From the NCBI GenBank assembly GCA_945875745.1, contig CAMCLJ010000009.1:1-40304 (forward strand): a stretch of DNA of 40,304 nt, read 5' to 3'. Positions 7,491 through 15,723 of this stretch are shown piece after piece. The notes below the pieces were generated by a model, which was not told the origin of the DNA, did no database searches, and saw nothing but the letters and a program-made list of their open reading frames with translations. This DNA is from Chlamydia trachomatis. GTDB lineage: Bacteria; Chlamydiota; Chlamydiia; Chlamydiales; Rhabdochlamydiaceae. The position numbers and the translations under genes were made by a program. Positions within the stretch are counted from its first letter, which is position 1. Every line of letters begins with the position of its first letter.

Positions 7491-9281
7491 ATGACTACAC
7501 TACTTAGCGTGACCTCTCTTAGTAAAAGCTTTGGACCTCAAATTCTGTTCGATGAGCTTTGTTTTTCGATTCTATCCGGCGATAGAATCGGCCTACTCGG
7601 GCCAAACGGGGCGGGTAAATCCACCCTACTTAAAATCTTAACCGGCCAAGAATCCTCTGATGAGGGCACCATATCTAAAAGACAGGGGCTAAAAATTGGG
7701 TACGCCAGCCAATCTCCACTATTTGAGCCTATGTCCATTGAAGACGCTGCCGTCAAAGACATTGGGGACTCTAACAAAGAAGAAGCCTTAATCCGAGCGC
7801 AGATCCTATTAAGCAAAGCTGAGTTTAACGACCTAAAAGCTGATAGCTCTAAACTCTCAGGTGGTTGGAAGAAGCGGCTGGATCTTGTGCGAGCCCTTGT
7901 GCACGAGCCGGATCTTTTAATGCTCGATGAGCCCACAAACCACCTAGATTTAGAAGGAATCTTATGGCTTGAGAAGTTTTTATTAAGGGAGAAAATACCC
8001 CTTTTGATTGTAAGCCATGACCGGTATTTCTTGCAAAACACCTGCAACCGCTTTCTCGAACTGAACCGCTGCTTTCCAGAAGGGGTATTTTCCTCTCACG
8101 GAGACTTAAAAGCCTTCTTTGAAAGAAAAGAGATCTTTCTACAAGGGCAGCTTGAACAAGAAAGAAGCTTAAAAACAACCTTAAGGCAAGAGGTAGAATG
8201 GCTCCGACGATCTCCTAAAGCCCGGACAACTAAATCCCAGTCCCGAGTAGATCGAGCAGAAAAAATGCTCGAAGAGCTCGCCCACTTAAAAGAGAGAAAT
8301 AAAAAACCAACAGTAAAGATCCATTTTTCTGCATCTGAGAGAGAAACCCATAAATTAATTACAGGTCATAACCTAACAAAATCACTTGGCAATAAACAGT
8401 TATTTGCTGGAATCGATCTTGTCCTGTCACCCGGCATGAGGATGGGCATTGTAGGTAAAAACGGAACAGGCAAGACCACTTTATTAAAAGTTCTCGCTCA
8501 GCAACTACCCCTAGATAAAGGAACAATCAAGTACGCTGACAATCTAAAAGTCGTCTATTTCGATCAACATAGGGAACAGATCCCCTTAAATTTAACGTTA
8601 AAAGAAGCTTTGTGTGAAAACGGCGATACAGTTTACTACCAGGGGCAGCAGATTCATGTTAATAGCTGGGCAGCACGCTTTCTCTTTACACCCGATCGCC
8701 TTATGCTCCCTCTAAACTGCTTATCTGGTGGTGAAAGAGCTCGAATACTTATTGCAAAGCTTATGCTAAAACCGGCTGATGTCCTCTTTTTAGATGAGCC
8801 GACCAATGATTTAGATATCCCCACCCTTGAAGTTCTCGAAGAAAGCCTCAAAGCATTTCCAGGTGCCGTTGTCCTCATATCCCATGATCGATGTTTGATG
8901 GATAATATATGCACAACTATTTTGAGTTTAGGAAGGGCCGATGACCCTCATTTTTATACAGGATATAGGCAATGGGAAAAAGGGGAGGCTGTAACTACCC
9001 CTATAAAATCTGTCCAATCCAAAGAACCCCAAGTATCCCCACCCCCTCCAGCTAAAAAACTTTCTTATCTAGAACAAAAAGAATTATCCGGCATGGAGAA
9101 GGCGATTGAAAATGCAGAAAAAACAATAGCAACACTTATTGATGCATCACAAACAACTGCCGATCCCCTAAAGCTAGTTGAAATTTATAAACAACTCAGT
9201 CAAGCCCAAGAAAAACTAGAGCATCTATTTACCAGGTGGCAAGAGCTGGAGAATAAAGCAAAAGGACTGACCCTCTCATAA
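7491..9281 (+). CDS. uup: ABC-F family ATPase Uup
   Basis: A soluble ABC-F protein of 596 residues with two nucleotide-binding domains and no membrane part. Domain 1 has Walker A GPNGAGKST (37-45), signature LSGGWKKR and Walker B LLMLDEPTNHLD. Domain 2 has GKNGTGKTT (about 322-330), LSGGERAR and VLFLDEPTNDLD. A charged linker between them (about residues 210-275) is the ABC-F P-site/interdomain helix. After a Pro-rich spacer the C-terminus is a coiled coil (YLEQKELSGMEKAIENAEKT), which is diagnostic of Uup rather than EttA. ABC-F proteins act on ribosomes; Uup has been linked to 50S assembly, replication-fork tolerance and transposon excision. The 5' region carries the RNA structures described separately. 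Confidence 0.92.
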   Translation: MTTLLSVTSLSKSFGPQILFDELCFSILSGDRIGLLGPNGAGKSTLLKILTGQESSDEGTISKRQGLKIGYASQSPLFEPMSIEDAAVKDIGDSNKEEALIRAQILLSKAEFNDLKADSSKLSGGWKKRLDLVRALVHEPDLLMLDEPTNHLDLEGILWLEKFLLREKIPLLIVSHDRYFLQNTCNRFLELNRCFPEGVFSSHGDLKAFFERKEIFLQGQLEQERSLKTTLRQEVEWLRRSPKARTTKSQSRVDRAEKMLEELAHLKERNKKPTVKIHFSASERETHKLITGHNLTKSLGNKQLFAGIDLVLSPGMRMGIVGKNGTGKTTLLKVLAQQLPLDKGTIKYADNLKVVYFDQHREQIPLNLTLKEALCENGDTVYYQGQQIHVNSWAARFLFTPDRLMLPLNCLSGGERARILIAKLMLKPADVLFLDEPTNDLDIPTLEVLEESLKAFPGAVVLISHDRCLMDNICTTILSLGRADDPHFYTGYRQWEKGEAVTTPIKSVQSKEPQVSPPPPAKKLSYLEQKELSGMEKAIENAEKTIATLIDASQTTADPLKLVEIYKQLSQAQEKLEHLFTRWQELENKAKGLTLS

Positions 9282-9360
9282 ATTATCCTCATCCTTCTTT
9301 TTACAAAAAACTCTCTGATCTGATAAACAAAAAATTAGAGACCAAAAAAAGAGGAATATG

Positions 9361-9642
9361 ATGAATAAACAGAAAATGATAGGAATTATCACAACATGTA
9401 TAGGCGGCTGCCTTACAGGCATCGCTGTTTATGCATCCAATTATATTACAGGCATCCAAGGACATATCAGCGGAATCTCCTCCAATACTCCCAAAAATCC
9501 TATATCTGGTTTTTTAACTGGTGAGATGCATAAAAAAGCATCCGCCTATGACTACCTAGTGACAGGAAGCTTTTGGACAGGGATCGTGATTTTTTTAACC
9601 GGCCTACTCATCTTCTATCGCTTTAAGAAAAAATCAAAATAA
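9361..9642 (+). CDS. Small two-helix membrane protein A
   Basis: An unrecognised protein of 93 residues: an N-terminal hydrophobic helix (IIGIITT to GIAVYA), a ~40-residue polar loop with SSNTPKNPISGFLTGEMHKKA, a second helix (TGIVIFLTGLLIF) and a basic tail (RFKKKSK). Two ATGs adjoin at 9358 and 9361; GAGGA at 9350-9354 is better spaced for 9361. It opens a tight operon with the proteins at 9686, 10053 and 10882 (gaps 43, 25 and 22 bases). The first, second and fourth products share the same layout and lengths and look like diverged paralogues. The first starts 79 bases after uup, so read-through from uup is possible. Confidence 0.65.
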   Translation: MNKQKMIGIITTCIGGCLTGIAVYASNYITGIQGHISGISSNTPKNPISGFLTGEMHKKASAYDYLVTGSFWTGIVIFLTGLLIFYRFKKKSK

Positions 9643-9685
9643 AGATCTGGTCCCCAGCTAAAACCAAAAACACAAGAGTATAAGG

Positions 9686-10027
9686 ATGCATTCAAAAAAA
9701 ATTATCAGTGGCGTATGTATCGTTGTTTCAATCGGTCTCTATCTTTTATCTCATCGTTTGAATACTGAGCTTACTGCCAATACAGAAAGGTTAAATCAAA
9801 CCCAAACAAAAGTAGACTCCCCAACGCCAGAGCTCATCGAACGTCCCCGCAATCGAATTAAAGACCACCGAACTACAGATGCAATCCAAAAAAATATCGA
9901 TCAAAGTAAGCAAACAATTGCCGAATACACCCAATTTGTCGCTTGGATACAAATTGCAAGCGCCGTCTCTTTACTTCTGGGTGTAGCCATCGGAATCAAA
10001 GCCTTTAAAACTAAATCCCAACGATAA
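9686..10027 (+). CDS. Small two-helix membrane protein B
   Basis: A 113-residue protein with the same plan as its neighbour: an N-terminal helix (IISGVCIVVSIGLYLLSH), a longer polar central part of about 65 residues rich in Gln, Thr and Asn (TERLNQTQTKVDSPTPEL, then IQKNIDQSKQTIAEYTQF), a C-terminal helix (IASAVSLLLGVAIGI) and a basic tail. The central part should be helical, so the protein would form a hairpin with its loop on one side of the membrane. No known domain is recognised. AAGAG lies seven bases before the ATG. It is the second gene of the operon. Confidence 0.65.
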   Translation: MHSKKIISGVCIVVSIGLYLLSHRLNTELTANTERLNQTQTKVDSPTPELIERPRNRIKDHRTTDAIQKNIDQSKQTIAEYTQFVAWIQIASAVSLLLGVAIGIKAFKTKSQR

Positions 10028-10052
10028 ATATGATCTTATATATAGCGTATTA

Positions 10053-10859
10053 ATGAGTGGTTTAAGGATTACAACAACGGGCAATCCGAGTTCTGTTCTT
10101 GGATATATCGGGGGGCGACAAAACATTTTAGATGGATGCTTTTCCCATAAAATGGAAACGACATTCTATCAAGCTAAAGAGTTTAAATATGGTTGCTCTT
10201 TAGCCTCACCGATCGATAAAAATTCAATTGGTGAATCGATTCTTGTCAATGAACGATGCTTTGCTGAGTGCACAGATAAAGACTCTGAACTCTATCAAAA
10301 GCTGATCTACGGCAGTGAATTTGTCACTAGCAGCTATTTCCTCATACCTAATAACCAATATCCCTCTCATGTAGCTACCCTGCCAAGCGATCAATACCAA
10401 GTTGCAGATGTATATCAAGCGCTATACGATAAATTTGCAAGACCGATAGCCTTTACTGGATGGGTAAAATTTATAGAGCTCAATAGTGTATCTATCGGAG
10501 AGCCTCCCATCCACAATCGAAATATTAAAGAACATAAAGATGTATACTACCCCCTACCACCGACACTAGAGCCAGAGATCTGTGGTTTTGTAGTCGGAGT
10601 TATAAGCAAACAGCAAGAGGGCAGGTTTCATCAGATCCATGAGCAAATAGCAAATACGTTATATCGAAAACAGGAAAGTACAGACGGGCTGTATCTGTTT
10701 CATACCCATGTTCTTTTGTTGCCGCAACATTGCACACAAAAAGAAGATATCACCCCATCGAAGGTATCACGTTGTGTGGAGCTGGTTAATGAGAAAACAA
10801 TTATTTCTGGATTAGATATAGAGATTTACACCATAGAAGATCTTACCAGTTATGGATAA
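10053..10859 (+). CDS. Hypothetical protein, 268 residues, unknown family
   Basis: I do not recognise this protein. It has no signal peptide or clear membrane helix and appears to be a mixed alpha/beta soluble protein. Visible features are a cysteine-containing middle (NERCFAECTDKD), a beta-rich stretch ending in EICGFVVGVISKQQEG, and LYLFHTHVLLLP with an HTH triad that could bind a metal. The layout faintly recalls acetolactate-decarboxylase/PPC-like folds (G-FVVG then H.H), but the evidence is too thin to name it. The ATG has no good ribosome-binding site, so translation may depend on the gene before it. It lies between similar small membrane proteins in one operon, suggesting it works with them. 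Confidence 0.6.
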   Translation: MSGLRITTTGNPSSVLGYIGGRQNILDGCFSHKMETTFYQAKEFKYGCSLASPIDKNSIGESILVNERCFAECTDKDSELYQKLIYGSEFVTSSYFLIPNNQYPSHVATLPSDQYQVADVYQALYDKFARPIAFTGWVKFIELNSVSIGEPPIHNRNIKEHKDVYYPLPPTLEPEICGFVVGVISKQQEGRFHQIHEQIANTLYRKQESTDGLYLFHTHVLLLPQHCTQKEDITPSKVSRCVELVNEKTIISGLDIEIYTIEDLTSYG

Positions 10860-10881
10860 ATCAAGAAACAAAGGAAAAACA

Positions 10882-11214
10882 ATGAAATGGATGAAAGGGG
10901 TAGGGCTGATCCTGTTATGTGTTAGCGGTGGTCTATATTTTGGAGCATGGTATATTGATCAGCAACTCGATCAAGGAAAAGAACAGCTCGCTAAGGGCAA
11001 GGACACGGTGAACAAAGGAAACATGCTGTTTTCTCAAACTCCTGTCACAAAAGAACTCGGCAAGCACCTGACTGATTCAGCTCAAAAAAAAATAGATGCA
11101 GGAGAAGAAGAAATCACAAAATATGAAAAAATTGCTTCCCTGTTAAAAGTGAGCAGTCTTATTGCATTAGGCCTTGGTATCTGCACGCTCATTTACTATA
11201 AAATGAAATATTAA
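10882..11214 (+). CDS. Small two-helix membrane protein C
   Basis: The 110-residue product has a first helix (GVGLILLCVSGGLYFGAWYI), a charged central segment (QQLDQGKEQLAKGKDTVNKG, then SQTPVTKELGKHLTDSAQKK) that is almost surely a long amphipathic helix or coiled coil, and a second helix (VSSLIALGLGICTLIYY) with a short basic tail. I prefer the ATG at 10882, with AAAGGA just upstream, over the ATG at 10852, which overlaps the previous gene. The SxTP element and helix-loop-helix plan are shared with protein A (9361). It ends the four-gene operon and converges on the gene ending at 11270. Confidence 0.65.
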   Translation: MKWMKGVGLILLCVSGGLYFGAWYIDQQLDQGKEQLAKGKDTVNKGNMLFSQTPVTKELGKHLTDSAQKKIDAGEEEITKYEKIASLLKVSSLIALGLGICTLIYYKMKY

Positions 11215-11269
11215 AGGGAAGGATCGGGAACAGAGCCTTAGATTGTATAAATGCCGAATACATATTTTA

Positions 11270-12997
11270 TTAACTGGCAAGAAATCTTACCATTCCTCCA
11301 TTTGGTTCAAATTTTCCTCGAAAAGTCCAGGGCTCTAAAATTCCGATTTCCCAGAGAATCATAGTAATAATAAAACGATTAATACGACCATTTTCTTCAA
11401 CAATTGCATTCATAAATCTAGGGGGAGTACCCTTAAGATTTTGAGTTAGTAAGTTTTTTTCCATGAAAGAGATGGTCTGCCTTTGAATCCATTCATGTAA
11501 AAATTCATACACCCTCTCTTTAGACAATTCGTTTTTCAATAAACCTTCCTCTATCCAGTCGATAAGCCCCTGCACATTCCTATGTTGCCTACAAAACTCA
11601 TCAACGATCTGACTTTTAATGAAACAATCTATCCCCCAAACTATGGGTACTGGGGGTTGTGCCAGTTTATCATTGTGGGCTGCTTCAGAGTATACACCGC
11701 ATACAGGACCCCACATGTTCATAAACATATTATGAATCACCTGAACATCAATTAAATCTGGAGAAAGGGAGATCTCTCTAATCATCTGAAAAGATTTAGC
11801 AATAAAAAATTCAGTGCGTCGGTATCGTAGATAATCGGCAAATATATCAACTAAGGGTCTTGAATCATCCCCTTTAAAGACTATCGACATGTACACGCTT
11901 TCTATAACCTTAAATCTGCCTGCCACGCTATAGCTTTCCCCATCAAGAGCAAGGGATAATAGAGCACGTCTAATCGTTAATGGATCTTGATTTTGTAATC
12001 GATGACCGATGATTTTCAGATAATTTTCAAAGCGTTGATAATCAGCTGATTCTGCACCAAGTACTCTTCTTTCTATAACGGAACAAATCAACTCTTCAAA
12101 ATGCTGTGTTGCAAATTTAATCATTTCATCATCTGAAGCTAAGCTGGGACGATTGTACTGTTGAAAAAACCTTGGATCACGACTTAGTTTCTTGCGTAAA
12201 ATCACAACATTATTTCCTTCCCAATTAATTGCTTTAAATTGATCGATCATTGAGCACAAGTCAAAGGCAGGGACGTTTACAATCGGTCTGTAATACATAT
12301 AATTACGATGAATTTGCATTATATGCTTTCCTCCCGATAGCATCTTATAGGTTATTTGAGTTGTAGGTGGTTTGGTGACAATCCCTTTTCTATGCCGGAT
12401 ATCAAATCCTATTGCAGCTGGTAGATCCTGCCCTAAATACTGATATAGAAAAGAGCAGGTTAGGGCACTAACAGATCTTAACATGTGCTCTGTTGCTAGT
12501 AAGTTCAGACCCATTGCCGCATAGAAAGGGTATAAAGTCCATCCCTGCATCCATTCCCTGGGTAAAATTCCATGTTGATCTAAAACTCCAATCGATAAAA
12601 TGCATAATGAAGCAGCGCCAACTGCCGGGTGATCAAAAAAAAGGACAGCGATAGATGAAACTACCGCTGCTACTTGGTATACATCGTTCAAGTGATTGTA
12701 TATAAAATCAGCTATAAAATGGATTTGACCAGGAAGGAAATGCTGCATTACCTCTAAGGTCAATATCATAGGTGTAGCATAGATTAGCCCTCTAGTCGTA
12801 ATAGAAAGAGGAGCCCATTTAAGGGCATGAAATGCCCGATTTACTAAAGAAATACAAGATGCTGTTTGCGCAAGCTTGGAGATTACAGTAAATAAATGAG
12901 AACTACCTTGAGAGCGGATGACCCCTTCTGTTCGTTGAGCCTGTGTAATTACTAGACTAGACTCGATTGCTTGCGCAACAGATCGAAAAGTAGACAA
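11270..12997 (-). CDS. Tandem paralogue 2, hypothetical membrane-anchored protein
   Basis: A 575-residue protein of unknown family. An N-terminal region with several hydrophobic segments (about residues 62-84, 103-122, 125-137, 152-168) is followed by a large soluble C-terminal part of about 370 residues. It starts with TTG at 12997, eight bases after a strong AAGGAG site. It is clearly paralogous over its full length to the protein encoded at 13157-14893: shared landmarks include VAQAIESSL/IAQAIESSL at the N-terminus, GAASLCIL.IGVLDQHGI, YYRPI, and PPRFMN..EE.G.I.R.II near the end. It is probably a secreted or inclusion-membrane protein given the hydrophobic start and lack of homology to housekeeping genes, but that is inference. 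Confidence 0.7.
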   Translation of the reverse strand: MSTFRSVAQAIESSLVITQAQRTEGVIRSQGSSHLFTVISKLAQTASCISLVNRAFHALKWAPLSITTRGLIYATPMILTLEVMQHFLPGQIHFIADFIYNHLNDVYQVAAVVSSIAVLFFDHPAVGAASLCILSIGVLDQHGILPREWMQGWTLYPFYAAMGLNLLATEHMLRSVSALTCSFLYQYLGQDLPAAIGFDIRHRKGIVTKPPTTQITYKMLSGGKHIMQIHRNYMYYRPIVNVPAFDLCSMIDQFKAINWEGNNVVILRKKLSRDPRFFQQYNRPSLASDDEMIKFATQHFEELICSVIERRVLGAESADYQRFENYLKIIGHRLQNQDPLTIRRALLSLALDGESYSVAGRFKVIESVYMSIVFKGDDSRPLVDIFADYLRYRRTEFFIAKSFQMIREISLSPDLIDVQVIHNMFMNMWGPVCGVYSEAAHNDKLAQPPVPIVWGIDCFIKSQIVDEFCRQHRNVQGLIDWIEEGLLKNELSKERVYEFLHEWIQRQTISFMEKNLLTQNLKGTPPRFMNAIVEENGRINRFIITMILWEIGILEPWTFRGKFEPNGGMVRFLAS

Positions 12998-13156
12998 AGT
13001 TTTCTCCTTATTTTTAATAAGCTAGCGAATGTAATATAATTTATTATTATAAGATCAATAAGATTCCACGAAGCGCATTTTTTAGATCAACTAACCGTGT
13101 TAAATTTTATCTATTTAATATTTTTTTAGGAAACAGATAGACTTACAATATTCGTG

Positions 13157-14893
13157 TTAAAAGTATTGTAATACATTTTCAAAACCAAACAGCTCATAAT
13201 TTATGTCTTTTCGATCAGATGCAGGCTCCAAAATTCCCATTTCCCATAGCATGATTGCAATAATAGAACGATCAATCGAGCCATCTTCTTCAATAACCCT
13301 ATTCATAAATCTTGGAGGAATTTCTGCTAGGCCATCCATTAATTCTTCTTTCTCTACTAAAGGAATCTCTTGTCTTTCAATCCATGTCTGTAAAAAATCA
13401 TATATCCGAGCTTTAGGCAGCTGCTTTGTAGAGAAACCCTCTTGTATAAGGTCGATAAGATCGGATACATTCGAGTACTTTTCCCCAAAATGATTAAGCA
13501 GAGCATCTTTCATAAAATAATCAATCATCCACACCATGGGTCCGGGCGCCCTAGCTAGCTCATCGTCACTTGCCGCTTGAGAGTATACACCGAGTATCGG
13601 TCCATATAGGTTCTTGAGTCTATGAACCATATGGACATCTTGAGAATCTATAAGCCAGCTTGGATATACTTTGGCTATCATCCTTGAGAACTCATTATGA
13701 AAAGAGTGAGTTCTCCAGTAATGTAGATAATCAGCAATCACATCAACTAAAGGTAGTGAATCGCTACTTTGACCAGATACCGACATGTAGACACTTTCTG
13801 CCGCTTCAAATCTTCCGGGTCCACAGTATCTACCTCCTTCGATAGCAAGCCGTAATAAAGTATCGGTCCTTGTCATTGAATCTTGAGTTTCTAGATGATT
13901 GCCGATAATTTTTAGATAGGCCTCAAGTCTTCCATGATTCACAGGTTCTCCAACAAGAATATTTTTTTCTCTAACAGAGTTAATAAACTCGTAAAAATTC
14001 TCTATTATAAATCCAATCATTACATCATCTGAAACAAGCTTTGGATTACAATAATTTTCACGAAACCGTTCATCAACAACTAGCTTTTTTCGTAACACAA
14101 CAAGATTATCACCTTCCCAAGTAATCTCATTAAATTGATCGATCATACCCTTTAAATCGAATGAGGGAACCTCTAGTATCGGTCTGTAATATAGATAACT
14201 AGGATTAATTGAAAGGGCGTGGGTCTTTTCCGATAGCATATCCTTTGTTAATTCAGTTCGACTGAGCGTAATACCACCCCCCGTTCTATGCTGTGTACCC
14301 AATCCTAATAAGGCGGGTTGATATTTCATTAGATACTCTAATAAAAAAAATGATCCCGTCCAAGCAATAGATTTAAATATATTTTCAGCTCCTAGCAAGT
14401 TGAGCACTAACGCAACATAGATAGGATATACCTGCCATTTTTGTCTCCATTCATGGGGCATGATCCCATGCTGATCTAAAACGCCGATTCCTAAAATGCA
14501 TAATGAAGCAGCGCCGATCATCGTATGACCAAAAAAAAGGACTGCAACAGAGGAAACTACCGATGCTAATTGGTATATATCGCTTAAGTGATGATATACA
14601 AAAGCCGCCTTAGAATGTATTTCATCTGGAAGGCAATGTTGCAAGATCTCTAGTGTTAGAAGAACAGGTGTAGCATAGAGAAGACCTTTTGTCCCGATAG
14701 AAAGAGGTCCCCATTGAAGAGAATGAAATGCCTGATTTATTAAATTGATACAACATTTAGTTTGCCCTAAGTTCGCAACTGCAATAAGGAAATGGGAGTT
14801 AGCTCCAGCGCGCAGGGTAGCTCCGTTCTTTTGGGCTTGGTTAAGGATTAGACTGGACTCGATTGCTTGAGCAATCGATGAAAGAGTAGACAC
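13157..14893 (-). CDS. Tandem paralogue 1, hypothetical membrane-anchored protein
   Basis: A 578-residue relative of the gene downstream. The start is placed at the GTG at 14893 because AAGG lies at good distance, and the N-terminus then aligns with the paralogue (VSTLSSIAQAIESSL against MSTFRSVAQAIESSL). The ATG at 14917 would add eight residues with no counterpart. It has the same plan: hydrophobic segments between residues 60 and 200, then a soluble helical region with conserved YYRPI, ESVYMSV and PPRFMN motifs. A gap of 159 AT-rich bases separates the two genes, with no clear terminator between them. Divergence is substantial, so the duplication is not recent. Confidence 0.7.
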   Translation of the reverse strand: MSTLSSIAQAIESSLILNQAQKNGATLRAGANSHFLIAVANLGQTKCCINLINQAFHSLQWGPLSIGTKGLLYATPVLLTLEILQHCLPDEIHSKAAFVYHHLSDIYQLASVVSSVAVLFFGHTMIGAASLCILGIGVLDQHGIMPHEWRQKWQVYPIYVALVLNLLGAENIFKSIAWTGSFFLLEYLMKYQPALLGLGTQHRTGGGITLSRTELTKDMLSEKTHALSINPSYLYYRPILEVPSFDLKGMIDQFNEITWEGDNLVVLRKKLVVDERFRENYCNPKLVSDDVMIGFIIENFYEFINSVREKNILVGEPVNHGRLEAYLKIIGNHLETQDSMTRTDTLLRLAIEGGRYCGPGRFEAAESVYMSVSGQSSDSLPLVDVIADYLHYWRTHSFHNEFSRMIAKVYPSWLIDSQDVHMVHRLKNLYGPILGVYSQAASDDELARAPGPMVWMIDYFMKDALLNHFGEKYSNVSDLIDLIQEGFSTKQLPKARIYDFLQTWIERQEIPLVEKEELMDGLAEIPPRFMNRVIEEDGSIDRSIIAIMLWEMGILEPASDRKDINYELFGFENVLQYF

Positions 14894-15186
14894 AATTACC
14901 TTATATATGAATTTCATTCAAATAAATGATAACAGATTTCGGAAGAAATTTACACGATCTTAATAGTCTTCGAAAAAATTAAAATAAAAAATATTGAAAA
15001 GTGGCTAGCCACGCTATTTTTCAGTGAAACGAAAAAAGAAGGAAAGACTGGAAAAAGTGATTGGTTGATTGCTAAGTATTGCAGATTCTTGTGATTTATT
15101 GCCAGTACCCCACTATAAACGGCCCGTCGAGTTCAAGGGGATCTTGTTATTTACAGAGGGAGGACAGTTCTGCCGCGAAAGTGAAA

Positions 15187-15321
15187 TTATTCCAAAATCA
15201 CAGGACCTCCTAGCCAAAAAACATCGTTGGATTTATCTATTTTGAGTTCACCACCCAGTACTTGAATTGTCAGAGTCGCATCGGGAAGGATGAACTTTTG
15301 TTCGATAGCCACTTTAAAGAC
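15187..15321 (-). pseudogene. dapF: Candidate C-terminal remnant of dapF (diaminopimelate epimerase)
   Basis: The minus strand carries a 44-residue open frame ending in TAA at 15187-15189. Its end, QVLGGELKIDKSND followed by VFWLGGPVILE, matches the DapF C-terminal pattern 'V.LPGG.L.I.W.....V.LTGPA..V', where two beta strands flank a GG and a GP. A stop codon precedes it at 15322-15324 and only tRNA genes lie further upstream, so the remaining ~220 residues and both catalytic cysteines are missing. The pattern is short, so the assignment is tentative. Other parts of 14894-15374 contain nothing else that I can identify. Confidence 0.35.
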
Positions 15322-15374
15322 CTACTTATAGGTTTTTTAATGAATTTAAAAAATGATTTTTTTTCGCTAGAAAA

Positions 15375-15456
15375 TGGGGGCGGTGTGACTCGAACACACG
15401 AAACCCGAAGGTAGGGGATTTACAGTCCCCCGCAATTGCCACTATGCGACACCCCC
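15375..15456 (-). tRNA. tRNA-Tyr (GUA)
   Basis: A full cloverleaf reads on the minus strand: acceptor GGGGGTG pairs with CGCCCCC, the anticodon arm GGGGGACTGTAAATCCCC presents GTA, a long class II variable arm (CTACCTTCGGGT) is present, and the T arm has GTGTGTTCGAGTCACAC. CCA is not encoded; discriminator is A. It lies nine bases after tRNA-Thr and is probably co-transcribed with it. Confidence 0.95.
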
Positions 15457-15465
15457 AAGAAAATT

Positions 15466-15538
15466 TGCTGGCGAAAGGAATTGAACCCTCAACCATCCGA
15501 TTACAAGTCGGGCGCTCTACCAATTGAGCTACGCCAGC
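15466..15538 (-). tRNA. tRNA-Thr (UGU)
   Basis: A complete 73-nt cloverleaf on the minus strand: acceptor GCTGGCG/CGCCAGC with A73, D arm GCTCAATTGGTAGAGC, anticodon loop CTTGTAA with TGT, and T arm GAGGGTTCAATTCCTTT. ACN-reading tRNAs of this kind are the natural substrates of TrmO, encoded at 2674-3471. CCA is not encoded. Confidence 0.95.
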
Positions 15539-15723
15539 AGATGAATAATGAATTTTATAGCAAATACTCGAATTAGAGACAACCCCTCCTTGATGCATTT
15601 TCTAAAAAACATCTGAAAAGGGGATTGGAAAATCAAAGTTCTTAATGCAAGAAAAGTAAAAATGGGGCATGAAAACATTTTATAAATCACCTCTATCATA
15701 AAGAAAAAAAGAGGATACAACCA

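Noticed and set aside
7538-8178. Minus-strand frames opposite uup
   Set aside because: They are antisense shadows of a gene with complete ABC-F motifs, and show no family features.
10053-10859. Naming the 268-residue protein acetolactate decarboxylase or PPC-domain protein
   Set aside because: Only an HTH and a FVVG stretch recall those families; spacing and other conserved residues do not fit.
15312-15336. Terminator after the tRNA-Tyr/Thr pair
   Set aside because: The five-base stem (ACCTA/TAGGT) is followed by six T on the plus strand, whereas the tRNAs are on the minus strand where only CTTT follows. Too weak to report.
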